Positions 48,914-57,990 of a stretch of DNA of 64,000 bases are shown here, in pieces. A program made the position numbers and the translations under genes. Source of the DNA: Magnimaribacter mokuoloeensis (lineage in GTDB: Bacteria; Pseudomonadota; Gammaproteobacteria; Magnimaribacterales; Magnimaribacteraceae); assembly GCA_041860225.1 (NCBI GenBank), contig CP151794.1, positions 930,001-994,000 of the forward strand. Direction: 5' to 3'. The notes beneath the pieces were generated by a model. It saw nothing but the letters and a program-made list of their open reading frames with translations, had not been told where the DNA came from and did not search any database. Within the stretch, counting starts at the first letter, position 1, and each line of letters opens with the position of its first letter.

Positions 48914-50383
48914 TTAGCTCATTCTGTAGTTAGGTGCCTCTTTGGTGACGCTTACATCATGAACGTGACTTTCATTAACACCCGCAGAAGTAATTTGAAC
49001 AAATTTAGGTTTTGTTCTCATAGTCGCAATGTTATGTGAACCTGTATATCCCATGCTTTGTCTAAGGCCCCCTATCATTTGATGAATAACAGCCTGCAAC
49101 CAACCTTTATATGGCACTCTTCCTTCAATTCCCTCAGGTACTAATTTTTCGGTAGCCTCAGCACTATCTTGGAAATAACGATCGGAAGAACCTTGATCTC
49201 CGGACATAGCTCCTATAGACCCCATACCTCTGTAAGATTTATAACTTCTACCTTGATACAACTCTAATTCTCCTGGCGCTTCTTCTGTTCCTGCAAGAAC
49301 ACTTCCTAACATGACTGTATGTCCTCCAGCAGCTATAGCCTTAGCTATATCTCCTGAAAATCTAATTCCGCCATCTGCAATGACAGGTATATCTTTCTTT
49401 ATTAAAGCTTCGGTTACTTCTGCAACTGCAGTAATTTGAGGAACTCCCACACCTGTAACAATTCTTGTTGTACAAATTGATCCAGGGCCAATACCTACTT
49501 TTACAGCATCTGCTCCTGCTTTCACTAAAGCTAGAGCACCCTCTCCTGTAGCAACATTTCCGCCAATTATTTGTATATCTTTAAAATTGGATTTCACTGC
49601 CTTGATTTGATTTAAGACCCCTTCGGAGTGTCCATGAGCACTATCTGCTACCAACACGTCGACCCCTGCATCAATTAAGGCCTGACATCTATCTAAAGTA
49701 TCTGCCTTAGTTCCTATTGCGGCACCAGCCAAAAGTCTTCCTTCTTCATCACGAGCTGCATCCGGAAAGTCGAGAGACTTGTTGATATCTTTTAGGGTAA
49801 CAAGTCCAGTTAATTTAAAGGAATCGTCTATAAGGAGGATTTTTTCAATTCTATTTTCTTGGAGTAACTTTTTAATAACATCAGGACTCTCGCCTTCTTT
49901 AGCTGTCACTAATTTGTCTTTTGGGGTCATAATGTCTGAAACTTTTGCAGATAGATTTTCTTGATATCTAAAATCTCTACTGGTCACTATGCCAACCAAA
50001 GCTCCATTATCTACAACCGGCATACCTGAAATATTAAGCTCCTTAGTTAGCTGCACAAGTTCACCAACTTCATTATCCGATCTGATAGTTATAGGGTCTC
50101 TAACAATACCACTTTCATATTTCTTAACTTTTCTTACTTCGGCAGCCTGAGCTTCTATGGATAGATTTTTATGAATAATCCCAATTCCACCCAATTCGCT
50201 TAAAGCTATTCCCATGCGGGATTCAGTAACGGTATCCATTGCAGCTGAAAGCAAAGGAATATTAAGATCTAAGTTCTGAGTTAAACGTGTTTTTAAATCA
50301 ACGTCTTTAGGAAGAATGTCTGAATGATCAGGCACCAAAAGAACGTCATCAAAGGTAAGTGCTTGGTCTACGATACGTAACAT
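48914..50383 (-). CDS. guaB: IMP dehydrogenase
   Basis: This 489-residue enzyme is complete. It has ALTFDDVLLVPDHS at the start and a paired CBS domain at about residues 95-210. GPGSICTTRIVTGVG near 300 carries the catalytic Cys, and a YRGMGSIGAM flap region and the conserved C-terminal end follow. It oxidises IMP to XMP, the step before GuaA. The start ATG (50381-50383) matches the family start MLRI. A TATAAT sits only 6 bp upstream of it and no ribosome site is visible. Confidence 0.97.
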   Translation of the reverse strand: MLRIVDQALTFDDVLLVPDHSDILPKDVDLKTRLTQNLDLNIPLLSAAMDTVTESRMGIALSELGGIGIIHKNLSIEAQAAEVRKVKKYESGIVRDPITIRSDNEVGELVQLTKELNISGMPVVDNGALVGIVTSRDFRYQENLSAKVSDIMTPKDKLVTAKEGESPDVIKKLLQENRIEKILLIDDSFKLTGLVTLKDINKSLDFPDAARDEEGRLLAGAAIGTKADTLDRCQALIDAGVDVLVADSAHGHSEGVLNQIKAVKSNFKDIQIIGGNVATGEGALALVKAGADAVKVGIGPGSICTTRIVTGVGVPQITAVAEVTEALIKKDIPVIADGGIRFSGDIAKAIAAGGHTVMLGSVLAGTEEAPGELELYQGRSYKSYRGMGSIGAMSGDQGSSDRYFQDSAEATEKLVPEGIEGRVPYKGWLQAVIHQMIGGLRQSMGYTGSHNIATMRTKPKFVQITSAGVNESHVHDVSVTKEAPNYRMS

Positions 50384-50389
50384 CTTTAA

Positions 50390-50395
50390 ATTATA
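50390..50395 (-). promoter_or_regulatory. Possible -10 box of the guaBA promoter, very near the start codon
   Basis: On the minus strand TATAAT ends 6 bases before the guaB ATG. A GTGAAA stretch 16 bases further upstream could be a weak -35 box. Initiation would then fall at or next to the ATG, implying a leaderless messenger. No Shine-Dalgarno-like sequence lies between. Confidence 0.4.
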
Positions 50396-50469
50396 CAGAA
50401 CCTGATTAATTTTTCACCTAGTACCTTTTATTGAAGATACTTGATGTATAGTACGCGAAAAGGAGAAAT

Positions 50470-51444
50470 ATGATTTCAGAACAACAAAAACCAGTCAATT
50501 CAGGATTTGGAGCTAAAACCGAGCCGAGCGAAGTACTAGATGGAATAGATTTAAATGGAAAAGTCGCCTTAGTTACAGGTGGATATTCTGGTATTGGTCT
50601 TGAAACCGCAAGAGGTCTAAAAGATGCAGGAGCAAGAGTTATTGTTCCAGCCAGAAGAACAGATGTAGCTAGATCAGAACTTTCCGGAGTAGTTGATGAA
50701 GAGGATATCTTAGAAATGGACCTAGCCGATCCTGCATCAGTGAATCGTTTTGTCAGCAACTTTCAAAATTCAGAAACTTCCTTAGATATCTTAATCAACA
50801 ATGCAGCAGTAATGGCATGTCCTCAAATGCCCACAAAAGAAGGGTGGGATTTGCAATTTGCAGTCAATCATATAGGTCACTTTATTCTTACAAAGGGGTT
50901 ACTACCCATAATGGCTAAATCATCAGAAGCAAGGATTGTTACCCTCTCCTCAATAGGTCATAAACTATCTGGAATCCAATGGGAAGATGTTCATTTTGAA
51001 GAGTCTTATGATAAATGGAAAGCTTATGGGCAATCCAAAACTGCAGCTAGCTTATTAGCTGTAGAAATTAGCAACAAGATGAAAAATGAAGGTGTAAAAA
51101 CTTATTCGGTACATCCTGGTGGAATATTTACCCCTTTGCAAAGGCATTTAGAAAAAGAAGAGATGATTGCTTTAGGTTGGTTGGGAGAAGATGGTGAACT
51201 TTCAGAACTGGCTGCAGCCAACTTTAAGTCAACCACTCAAGGGGCGGCTACGAGTCTTTGGTGTGCAACTAGTCCAATGTTAAATGATGTTAGTGGGGTG
51301 TATTGTGAAAATTGCGATGTGGCCGCAAGGCAAGAAGATGGGCCTATGGCGAGATATATAGGAGTTGCAGACTGGGCCGTAGATACTGACGAAGCATCAA
51401 AACTGTGGGAGTTAACTGAACACACTCTAGCCTCTTTGAGTTAA
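50470..51444 (+). CDS. SDR family oxidoreductase (retinol dehydrogenase-like)
   Basis: This 324-residue SDR has LVTGGYSGIGLETARGL near residue 34, NNAAVM near 112, LSSIGHKLSG near 158 and YGQSKTAASL near 187. A sequence between the Ser and Tyr (QWEDVHFEESYDKW) is typical of the retinol-dehydrogenase/WW-oxidoreductase-like group. AAGGAG lies 6 bp before the ATG. The substrate is unknown. A MFS transporter follows after 28 bp on the same strand. Confidence 0.87.
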   Translation: MISEQQKPVNSGFGAKTEPSEVLDGIDLNGKVALVTGGYSGIGLETARGLKDAGARVIVPARRTDVARSELSGVVDEEDILEMDLADPASVNRFVSNFQNSETSLDILINNAAVMACPQMPTKEGWDLQFAVNHIGHFILTKGLLPIMAKSSEARIVTLSSIGHKLSGIQWEDVHFEESYDKWKAYGQSKTAASLLAVEISNKMKNEGVKTYSVHPGGIFTPLQRHLEKEEMIALGWLGEDGELSELAAANFKSTTQGAATSLWCATSPMLNDVSGVYCENCDVAARQEDGPMARYIGVADWAVDTDEASKLWELTEHTLASLS

Positions 51445-51472
51445 AATAGATTACATCTCAAATAAACCTTTA

Positions 51473-52717
51473 ATGAACACTTTCTTAGGATGGCGTATGG
51501 TGGCTATAGCTATAGCCATTGACTTCTTTGCGGTTGGTTTTGCTTTTCAATCTTATCCAGTCATTCAACTACATCTTGAAGAAGAGCTAAATCTATCTAG
51601 ATTTGTAACTACATTGAGTATCCCAATATTCATGATGTGTTCTGCGATATTTTTTCCCATAGTGGGAAGGCTTCTCGATCGATATTCAGTAAAGAAAATA
51701 ATTGTATGGGGCGGGTTTATATATTCAATCAGCCTAATGAGCCTCTATCTCACGGTAAATTACATAACTTTTATTATTATTTATGGTCTTCCGATTGCTT
51801 TAGGGGCAACCCTAATGGGTAACCTTGCAACCTCCAAGTTAGTTTCTTCATGGTTTGAGAAACAGGCGGGTAGAGCACTAGGTATAGCTGCTGTTGGTGT
51901 TTCATTCGCAGGTTTCATTTTTCCTAACTTAACTCAATACTTTTTAATGGATGTCTTGCTCCTTGAATGGAGAGAGGTTTACCTTGTCTTTGGTTTATTT
52001 TTATTAGTTATCATAACCCCACTTATTTTTTTACTAGTCATAGATAAACCTGAAGATGTGGGACAAGAAGTTGATGGAGGTTTAGAGTTAGAAGGGACAA
52101 TACCAGATGATAATCATGGTATTGAATGGGAAATTAGAGATCTTTTAAAAGATAGAAATTTCTGGATCCTAACTGTTGTATTCTCTATGCAGTTTTCCTC
52201 AATGATGGCCATTCTTGCACACCTTACATTTTATGCTGCTGAGAGAGGTTGGGCTGATCAAGCGGCTTTCATATTTGGGATGTATGCAATACCTGCTATG
52301 TTAAGCAAAGTAGTGTTCGGGTGGTTGGTTGAAAAAAAGCTTGATCCTAGAATGGCTGTTACTATCTCCCTGGCATTGCAAGCATTAGGCTTATTATTAA
52401 TAACAGTTACCCAAACACCCACACAATTAGCCTTAGTCATAGCCTTATTTGGATTTGGTGGAGGGGCCGGTTTACCGATGAGTAATATTCTTTTCAGAAA
52501 TACCTTTACTCCAAAAAGTTTTGGTACTTCTAGGGGCCTTTCTCAACCGTTTATATTTTTATTTCAAGCAATTGGTACGCCTGGAGTTGCCCTTCTCTTT
52601 CAACATTACGGCAGTTATGACAATGCTTTCTTGATGCTTACTATCATGGTGGTGATAGCCATATTTGTAATATGGTTAATGAAAAAACCTCAGGATGACT
52701 TGTTAAGTAGTTCTTGA
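51473..52717 (+). CDS. MFS transporter
   Basis: This 414-residue membrane protein has 12 helices in two halves. The loop between helices 2 and 3 is GRLLDRYSVKKII, the usual G.L.DR..R signature. A cytoplasmic loop of about 50 residues follows helix 6. The second half starts LKDRNFWILTVVFSMQF. It resembles the monocarboxylate/oxalate-formate-like branch. The substrate is unknown. Its 3' end overlaps that of the alpha/beta hydrolase gene on the other strand by 28 bp. Confidence 0.85.
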   Translation: MNTFLGWRMVAIAIAIDFFAVGFAFQSYPVIQLHLEEELNLSRFVTTLSIPIFMMCSAIFFPIVGRLLDRYSVKKIIVWGGFIYSISLMSLYLTVNYITFIIIYGLPIALGATLMGNLATSKLVSSWFEKQAGRALGIAAVGVSFAGFIFPNLTQYFLMDVLLLEWREVYLVFGLFLLVIITPLIFLLVIDKPEDVGQEVDGGLELEGTIPDDNHGIEWEIRDLLKDRNFWILTVVFSMQFSSMMAILAHLTFYAAERGWADQAAFIFGMYAIPAMLSKVVFGWLVEKKLDPRMAVTISLALQALGLLLITVTQTPTQLALVIALFGFGGGAGLPMSNILFRNTFTPKSFGTSRGLSQPFIFLFQAIGTPGVALLFQHYGSYDNAFLMLTIMVVIAIFVIWLMKKPQDDLLSSS

Positions 52718-53577
52718 ATAAGATTATCTAGATTCTCTATAAATGGTAATGGCTGATCTAACATCAGATGATGTTGAGCATCCTTGAGGCCTAAAATTGG
52801 TGAACCCTCAGGTAGAAGATCCGCCATACCTTTTACTCCGGATCTAGCATTAAATTCAACAGTATGTTCGCCATAATAAAAGCCAACGGGACACTGAAGT
52901 TCAGATAAGATCTTGGAATGATCTGATCCTATCACTAAGCCATCGTATGCTGAAGGATCAAAGGTCCACGCCCATCCTTCTTCAGTTTCTCTAATAGAGT
53001 GATCTGCAATGTAATCAACTAAAAATTGATTAACACAAGACTGAGGGGGCATTAATCTAAATCTCTTAATAAGTTCATCTCTTTCTTTGACAATTCTTGG
53101 TGGTCTCGCAGGAGTTCGATCTTCATACCATTCATGATGTTCTTCAGGTGTGTAGACTACAAAATCTACCAGTAATAATCCGGCCATCTCGCCACTGTGT
53201 TTTGAAGCTGTGATTAAAGAAACCATTCCACCAAAACTATGACCTACTATTAAAGGATTCTCCATTCCTGCATCATTAACAACTCCCCAGACATCATCGA
53301 CAAAAGTATCTCTGGTATAAAAAGATCTCCAATCGCTACCACCCATTCCGGAGAAGCTCATTACTACAAAATGATATTTATCAGACAGCATAGCTCCAAT
53401 AAATTTAAACCAATGAGCATGGGCATTAGTGCCATGCAACATAATTACACTTTGATTTTCTGGATTGCCCCATTCCATATATTCAATGCAAGCTCCATTG
53501 ACCTCAACGAACTTACTTTTATGTTCTGTGTTTAAGGCTTTATCAAACCAATCGGGATTAGTTGTAATGAGTTCCAT
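52690..53577 (-). CDS. Alpha/beta hydrolase
   Basis: This 295-residue protein has the oxyanion stretch MLHGTNAHAHWFKF near residue 47 and the nucleophile elbow VGHSFGGMVSL near 117 with Ser. A late DAQHHLMLDQP near 268 supplies His, and GFYYGEHTVEF near 235 is the likely acid region. It hydrolyses an ester or similar bond. It is convergent with the MFS gene and separate from phhB by 58 bp. Confidence 0.84.
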   Translation of the reverse strand: MELITTNPDWFDKALNTEHKSKFVEVNGACIEYMEWGNPENQSVIMLHGTNAHAHWFKFIGAMLSDKYHFVVMSFSGMGGSDWRSFYTRDTFVDDVWGVVNDAGMENPLIVGHSFGGMVSLITASKHSGEMAGLLLVDFVVYTPEEHHEWYEDRTPARPPRIVKERDELIKRFRLMPPQSCVNQFLVDYIADHSIRETEEGWAWTFDPSAYDGLVIGSDHSKILSELQCPVGFYYGEHTVEFNARSGVKGMADLLPEGSPILGLKDAQHHLMLDQPLPFIENLDNLIQELLNKSS

Positions 53578-53635
53578 CTTCTAATTTAAAAAGCGACGAT
53601 ATTAGATGATTCTAAAGATTTATTGAACCTTTAAT

Positions 53636-53974
53636 TTAGGTATTTAAAGCATCAGTTTTGGCTGCTGCAATAAAATCATTTTTATGCAGGCCGCCAATCT
53701 TATGAGTCCACCACGTCACTTCAACCTTACCCCATTCTAAGAGAATTGCAGGATGATGATCCTCCTCTTCTGCCAAGGCAGCTACTTTTTTAGTGAATTC
53801 TAGGGATTTTGCATAATCTTGAAACTTAAATACTTTATTTAGCATTAAAACTGAGTCTTTAGTGATAGGCTGCCAGTCAGGAATCTCTTTTAAGAGATCT
53901 GGTAGTTCATCATCTGTAACTCGAGGCGCATCTGCTCTGCAAGCAACACACTTTTGCTTTAGTAAGTCTTCCAT
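53636..53974 (-). CDS. phhB: Pterin-4a-carbinolamine dehydratase
   Basis: This 112-residue protein has the family signature AEEEDHHPAILLEWGKVEVTW followed by THKIGGLHKNDFIAA, with the paired His residues of the active site. It recycles the pterin cofactor of aromatic amino acid hydroxylases. A CxxC (KCVACRAD) at the start is usual for the bacterial form. No phenylalanine hydroxylase is in this window. It follows fumC by 2 bp. Confidence 0.92.
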   Translation of the reverse strand: MEDLLKQKCVACRADAPRVTDDELPDLLKEIPDWQPITKDSVLMLNKVFKFQDYAKSLEFTKKVAALAEEEDHHPAILLEWGKVEVTWWTHKIGGLHKNDFIAAAKTDALNT

Positions 53975-53976
53975 AA

Positions 53977-55383
53977 CTATTTACTGATTCCTCCTTTGGT
54001 TAATTTAGAGGGATTTAATAACTTTTTGAGCTGTGCTTCAGTCAAATCAGTTTCCTCGCTGGCAACTTCAATAATAGGCTTACCTAACTTATATGCTTTT
54101 TTCGCAATCTCAGCTGCTTTTTCATATCCGATAATCGGATTGAGTGCGGTCACTAGAATAGGATTTCTCGACAAGGATGTTTCGAGATTTTTTTTGTTAA
54201 CCTTAAAAGTCTTTATAGCTTTAGTTGCCAGTACATTCATGGCTCCAGATAAGAGATTAATACTCTTAAGTAAGTTATAGGCGATAACAGGAAGCATGAC
54301 ATTTAATTGAAAATTTCCTGCTTGAGCAGCAACTGTTATAGAAACATCATTTCCAATGACATCAGCAGAGGCCATTGTCACTGCCTCTGGTATGACAGGA
54401 TTTACTTTACCCGGCATGATACTACTTCCTGGTTGCAAGGCTTGTAATTCAATTTCAGATAAACCTGCTAAAGGTCCACTATTCATCCACCTCAAATCAT
54501 TTGAAATCTTCATTAAAATAACAGCAAGATTCTTTAACTCTCCAGAGAGTTGCACAGAACTATCTTGAGCGCTTAGCTCATGGAAAAAATTTGAGCTTGG
54601 AACACACTTACAGTTACTTCCGGATAACTTTGTCAACTCTTGTGCAAAAATCTTAGCAAACTGCTTATGAGCGTTTATGCCACTTCCAACAGCAGTTCCT
54701 CCTTGTGGCATTTCTAAAAATCTCTCTTCAATAACTCCTAGCATTTTACGTGATGCATTTAACTGGCTTGACCAAGCTGTAAGTTCATCAGAGAAGTCGA
54801 CTGGCATGGCATCCATAAGATGTGTTCTTCCTGTTTTTGCAATGCCTGAAACAGACTCAGCTTTCTTATCGATTTCATTGATCAATTTATCTAAAGCTGG
54901 ATAAAGCTTTTTAGTTAGATCCATATGAGCAGAAACTTTGATCGCCGTTGGGATTACGTCGTTGCTGCTTTGACTCATATTCACGTCATCATTTGCTCCA
55001 ATATCTAATTTAGAGTTTTTTGATGCTAGATTTGCAATAACTTCATTAGCATTCATATTAGAGCTGGTTCCAGAGCCTGTCTGAAAAACATCTATAGGGA
55101 ATTCATGATGATGCTTTTCTTGCCATACCTCCTTAGATGCTCTTGATATAGCCTTAGCTTTATTAACAGGTAGTAATTTTAATTTTGAGTTGGCTCTTGC
55201 AGCAGCATCTTTAATCAATCCAAGTGAACTGACGAAAGATTTGGTAAAGGGAAAATCCATTTTTATTCCGCTAATAGGAAAGTTGTCTACTGCTCTTTGT
55301 GTTTGAGCTCCCCAAAGTGCTTTCTTAGGCACCTTAACCTCGCCTAAGCTATCTTTTTCAATTCTATAATTTTTTGTTGCCAT
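53977..55383 (-). CDS. fumC: Fumarase, class II
   Basis: This 468-residue enzyme is complete and has TGSGTSSNMNANEVIAN near residue 105, SQSSNDVIPTA near 140, KTGRTHLMDAMP near 192 and the signature GSSIMPGKVNPV near 325. It interconverts fumarate and malate in the citric acid cycle and is an iron-independent form. It lies directly upstream of phhB on the same strand. About 95 bp separate it from the divergent aldolase-family gene. Confidence 0.96.
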   Translation of the reverse strand: MATKNYRIEKDSLGEVKVPKKALWGAQTQRAVDNFPISGIKMDFPFTKSFVSSLGLIKDAAARANSKLKLLPVNKAKAISRASKEVWQEKHHHEFPIDVFQTGSGTSSNMNANEVIANLASKNSKLDIGANDDVNMSQSSNDVIPTAIKVSAHMDLTKKLYPALDKLINEIDKKAESVSGIAKTGRTHLMDAMPVDFSDELTAWSSQLNASRKMLGVIEERFLEMPQGGTAVGSGINAHKQFAKIFAQELTKLSGSNCKCVPSSNFFHELSAQDSSVQLSGELKNLAVILMKISNDLRWMNSGPLAGLSEIELQALQPGSSIMPGKVNPVIPEAVTMASADVIGNDVSITVAAQAGNFQLNVMLPVIAYNLLKSINLLSGAMNVLATKAIKTFKVNKKNLETSLSRNPILVTALNPIIGYEKAAEIAKKAYKLGKPIIEVASEETDLTEAQLKKLLNPSKLTKGGISK

Positions 55384-55479
55384 TAATTTTCTTTTGTATT
55401 TTTGTACTACGGGATATATTTTAGCAAATATGCTAGATTAATAATCTGAATTTAATTTATCACCTTTATTGGAGAGAGA

Positions 55480-56277
55480 ATGATGGATATAGATGTTACA
55501 AAAGGAAAAACAGAGCCGAGAAGTAAAGGCAATTTAAATCCTCCTGAATTTAATTCTATTGATGAAGAAAGAAGACATGGTTTAGAAAGATTAGCCAGTG
55601 CCTTTCGTATGTTTGCTCACTTTGGTTTTGATGAGGGTCTCGCTGGACATATAACCCTGAGAGATCCGGAACACAAAGATCATTTTTGGGTTAATCCATT
55701 TGGTGTCCACTTTGGACAAATGAAGGTTTCGGATTTACTTTTGGTAAGTCATGATGGAGATATCGTTATTGGAGATAGGCCAGTAAATAATGCAGCTTTT
55801 GCAATTCACTCAAGATTGCATATGAACCATCCAGACTTAAATGCTGCAGCTCATTCCCATTCTATGTACGGAAAAACTTTCTCTACTATGGGTAGATTAT
55901 TAGAGCCCATAACTCAAGATTCGTGTGCCTTCTTTGACAATCATGTTCTATTTGATGACTTTACTGGTGTAGTCCTTGAGACAAGTGAAGGAGATAGAAT
56001 TGCTGAAGCACTAGGAGACAAAAAGGCAGCAATTTTGAAAAACCACGGTCTATTAACTACCGGAAAAACTGTCGATGAAGCGGCATGGAGTTTCTTGTCT
56101 ATGGACAGATGCTGTCAATCTCAATTGATGGCTGAAACTGTTGGTCAAATGCAAAGAATACCGGATGATGTAGCTGAAGTAACAAGAGGCCAAGTTGGCT
56201 CCCCTTTTGGGATGTGGGCAAGTTACCAGCCTATATATGACCTTATGGTAGAGAAAGACGATAGCTTTTTAAATTAG
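55480..56277 (+). CDS. Class II aldolase/adducin family protein
   Basis: This 265-residue protein has SRLHMNHPDLNAAAHSHSMYG near residue 110 with metal-binding His pairs. LKNHGLLTTGKTVDEAAW near 185 contributes the third His, and GHITLRDPEHKDHFWVNP near 55. The family includes aldolases and decarboxylases of sugar phosphates and also unassigned marine proteins. A good GGAGAGAG ribosome site is present. Its last bases overlap the end of the flavin oxidoreductase gene on the other strand by 4 bp. Confidence 0.85.
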   Translation: MMDIDVTKGKTEPRSKGNLNPPEFNSIDEERRHGLERLASAFRMFAHFGFDEGLAGHITLRDPEHKDHFWVNPFGVHFGQMKVSDLLLVSHDGDIVIGDRPVNNAAFAIHSRLHMNHPDLNAAAHSHSMYGKTFSTMGRLLEPITQDSCAFFDNHVLFDDFTGVVLETSEGDRIAEALGDKKAAILKNHGLLTTGKTVDEAAWSFLSMDRCCQSQLMAETVGQMQRIPDDVAEVTRGQVGSPFGMWASYQPIYDLMVEKDDSFLN

Positions 56278-57383
56278 GCTTTCTTTAAAGCTTCTTTCAT
56301 TTTGTCATCGTAGCCTTCTACGAAACCCCAGTTAGACATATAGTCTATAAATTTTGGGGAAAGGCCCTCATTGGCAAGATAATCTGCAGTTACAGGAACT
56401 GTCGGAGGAATGAATTCAGGGTTCTCTTCATAAAGCTTAGGGAAATTATGGTTAAGTATGGCTGCCCTTCCTAACATTACCCAATCAATGTTTTCTTCCA
56501 TAGCTTTAGTTGCATCTTGAGGTGTTCTTATATTCCCTGCCACTCCAAGTCGAGTGTTGCCCTTTTGAAGTTCAGAGAAATGTTGTATCAGAGTTTTCCC
56601 TTTAAAATCTTCTTCTTGAGGTTCTTTAAAACAATCCCATAAAGACATGTCTAAAAAATCTAGTTTGTTAGACACCATGAGTTGCTCGGCAAGTACTTTT
56701 GACTCACCAAGTTTGATACCAAATCTTTCAGATGAGAGTCTGACACCTAACATGAAATCCTTTGAGCACTCAGATCTAATGCCGTCAATTATTTCATTGA
56801 GTAAACGCGATCTTCCTTCTAAATCTCCACCATATTCATCATCCCTGAGGTTTACTTCATCACTTAAAAATTGACATAAGATATATCCATGAGCACCATG
56901 GAGTTCGACCCCATGAAAACCAGCTTTTTCTGATCTTACAGCGCCTGAAATAAAATCATCTCTAAGCATTTTTACTTCATCTAGAGATAACGCTCTAGCA
57001 GAAAATTCTTCATTTGCAGATGGACACACCGGAGCTTCTCCGATGATTTCCTTGGGAGAGCGCATACCAGCATGATGTAGTTGAACGATAGAGATACTAT
57101 CCAGACTATTTATTCTATTTGCTAACCTAGTTAATCCCTCAAGATGATCATCTGAAAAAACTCCCATTTGTCCAGGAAAGCCTTTTCCAATTGCCTGAAC
57201 ATGTGAAGCACAAGTCATTGTTAAGCCAAAGCCCCCTTCGGCTCTCTTAGTAAGCCAATGAAATTCTTCCTCTGACATAATTCCATCTTCATGACTTTGT
57301 GAATTAGTTAATGGAGCTAGCATGAACCTATTCTTCATGTCAGGACCTCGAGTAAAATCTAATGGGGAAAGTAATTTACTCAC
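56274..57383 (-). CDS. NADH:flavin oxidoreductase (Old Yellow Enzyme family)
   Basis: This 369-residue FMN enzyme has KNRFMLAPLTNSQSHEDG near residue 16, VQLHHAGMRSP near 100, VELHGAHGYILCQFLSDEVN near 172 and a DDEYGGDL loop. VAGNIRTPQDA and WVMLGRAAI end the barrel. It reduces activated alkenes. Its start overlaps the end of the isomerase gene upstream by 8 bp. It is the second OYE-type protein in the window and shorter than the one at 10.4 kb. Confidence 0.87.
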   Translation of the reverse strand: MSKLLSPLDFTRGPDMKNRFMLAPLTNSQSHEDGIMSEEEFHWLTKRAEGGFGLTMTCASHVQAIGKGFPGQMGVFSDDHLEGLTRLANRINSLDSISIVQLHHAGMRSPKEIIGEAPVCPSANEEFSARALSLDEVKMLRDDFISGAVRSEKAGFHGVELHGAHGYILCQFLSDEVNLRDDEYGGDLEGRSRLLNEIIDGIRSECSKDFMLGVRLSSERFGIKLGESKVLAEQLMVSNKLDFLDMSLWDCFKEPQEEDFKGKTLIQHFSELQKGNTRLGVAGNIRTPQDATKAMEENIDWVMLGRAAILNHNFPKLYEENPEFIPPTVPVTADYLANEGLSPKFIDYMSNWGFVEGYDDKMKEALKKA

Positions 57384-57978
57384 TTAACTTTTCCTCCACC
57401 TGCCACAAATTATCTTTACCAAAATACATTTCATCACCCACAAAAAAGGTTGGTATTCCAAAAACGCCTCTTTCCGCTGCTGCTTCGGTATTAGAAATGA
57501 GCTTCGCTTTGACTTCAGGATCTTGCATTTGTTCCATAAGCTTTTCGGCATCTAGGCCAGACTCTTCAAATGCCGCTTTGATTACTTCAGGATCATCCAT
57601 TTTTTTTGGTTCTTCCCACATATGAACCAAAACTTTATCTATATAATCTTCAAGATAACCATCCATATCTGCTGCAACTGCTCCTCTAATAATCTGTAAA
57701 CTAATTACAGGAAAATGTGGATTCATCTGAAACTTTTGTAAGCCGTGTCTCTCTATAAAGCGTTGCATCTCTATATTTTGATATTCATTCTTATTTTTGA
57801 CTCCAAAAAACTGCTCCATAGGAGGTTTATTATTTGTTAACTTAAAAATCCCTCCCAAAAGTACAGGGATATAATTGACACTAGCGCCTGTTCTTTCTTT
57901 AATTGATTGTATTACCTTATGGCTCAAATAAGCATTAGGACTGGCAAAATCAAAATAAAAATCTACTTCTTTAGACAT
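57376..57978 (-). CDS. 2-hydroxychromene-2-carboxylate isomerase-like (kappa GST/DsbA fold)
   Basis: This 200-residue protein has VDFYFDFASPNAYLSHKV at the start, where S-P-N-A-Y replaces the usual redox motif, as in kappa GST and the isomerase. It also has NPHFPVISLQIIRGAVAA near 80 and GVFGIPTFFVGDEMYFGKD near 168 with a cis-Pro loop. It uses glutathione to isomerise aromatic breakdown products. It is coupled to the flavin oxidoreductase gene. Confidence 0.85.
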   Translation of the reverse strand: MSKEVDFYFDFASPNAYLSHKVIQSIKERTGASVNYIPVLLGGIFKLTNNKPPMEQFFGVKNKNEYQNIEMQRFIERHGLQKFQMNPHFPVISLQIIRGAVAADMDGYLEDYIDKVLVHMWEEPKKMDDPEVIKAAFEESGLDAEKLMEQMQDPEVKAKLISNTEAAAERGVFGIPTFFVGDEMYFGKDNLWQVEEKLSE

Positions 57979-57990
57979 AACCTCTCTCCT

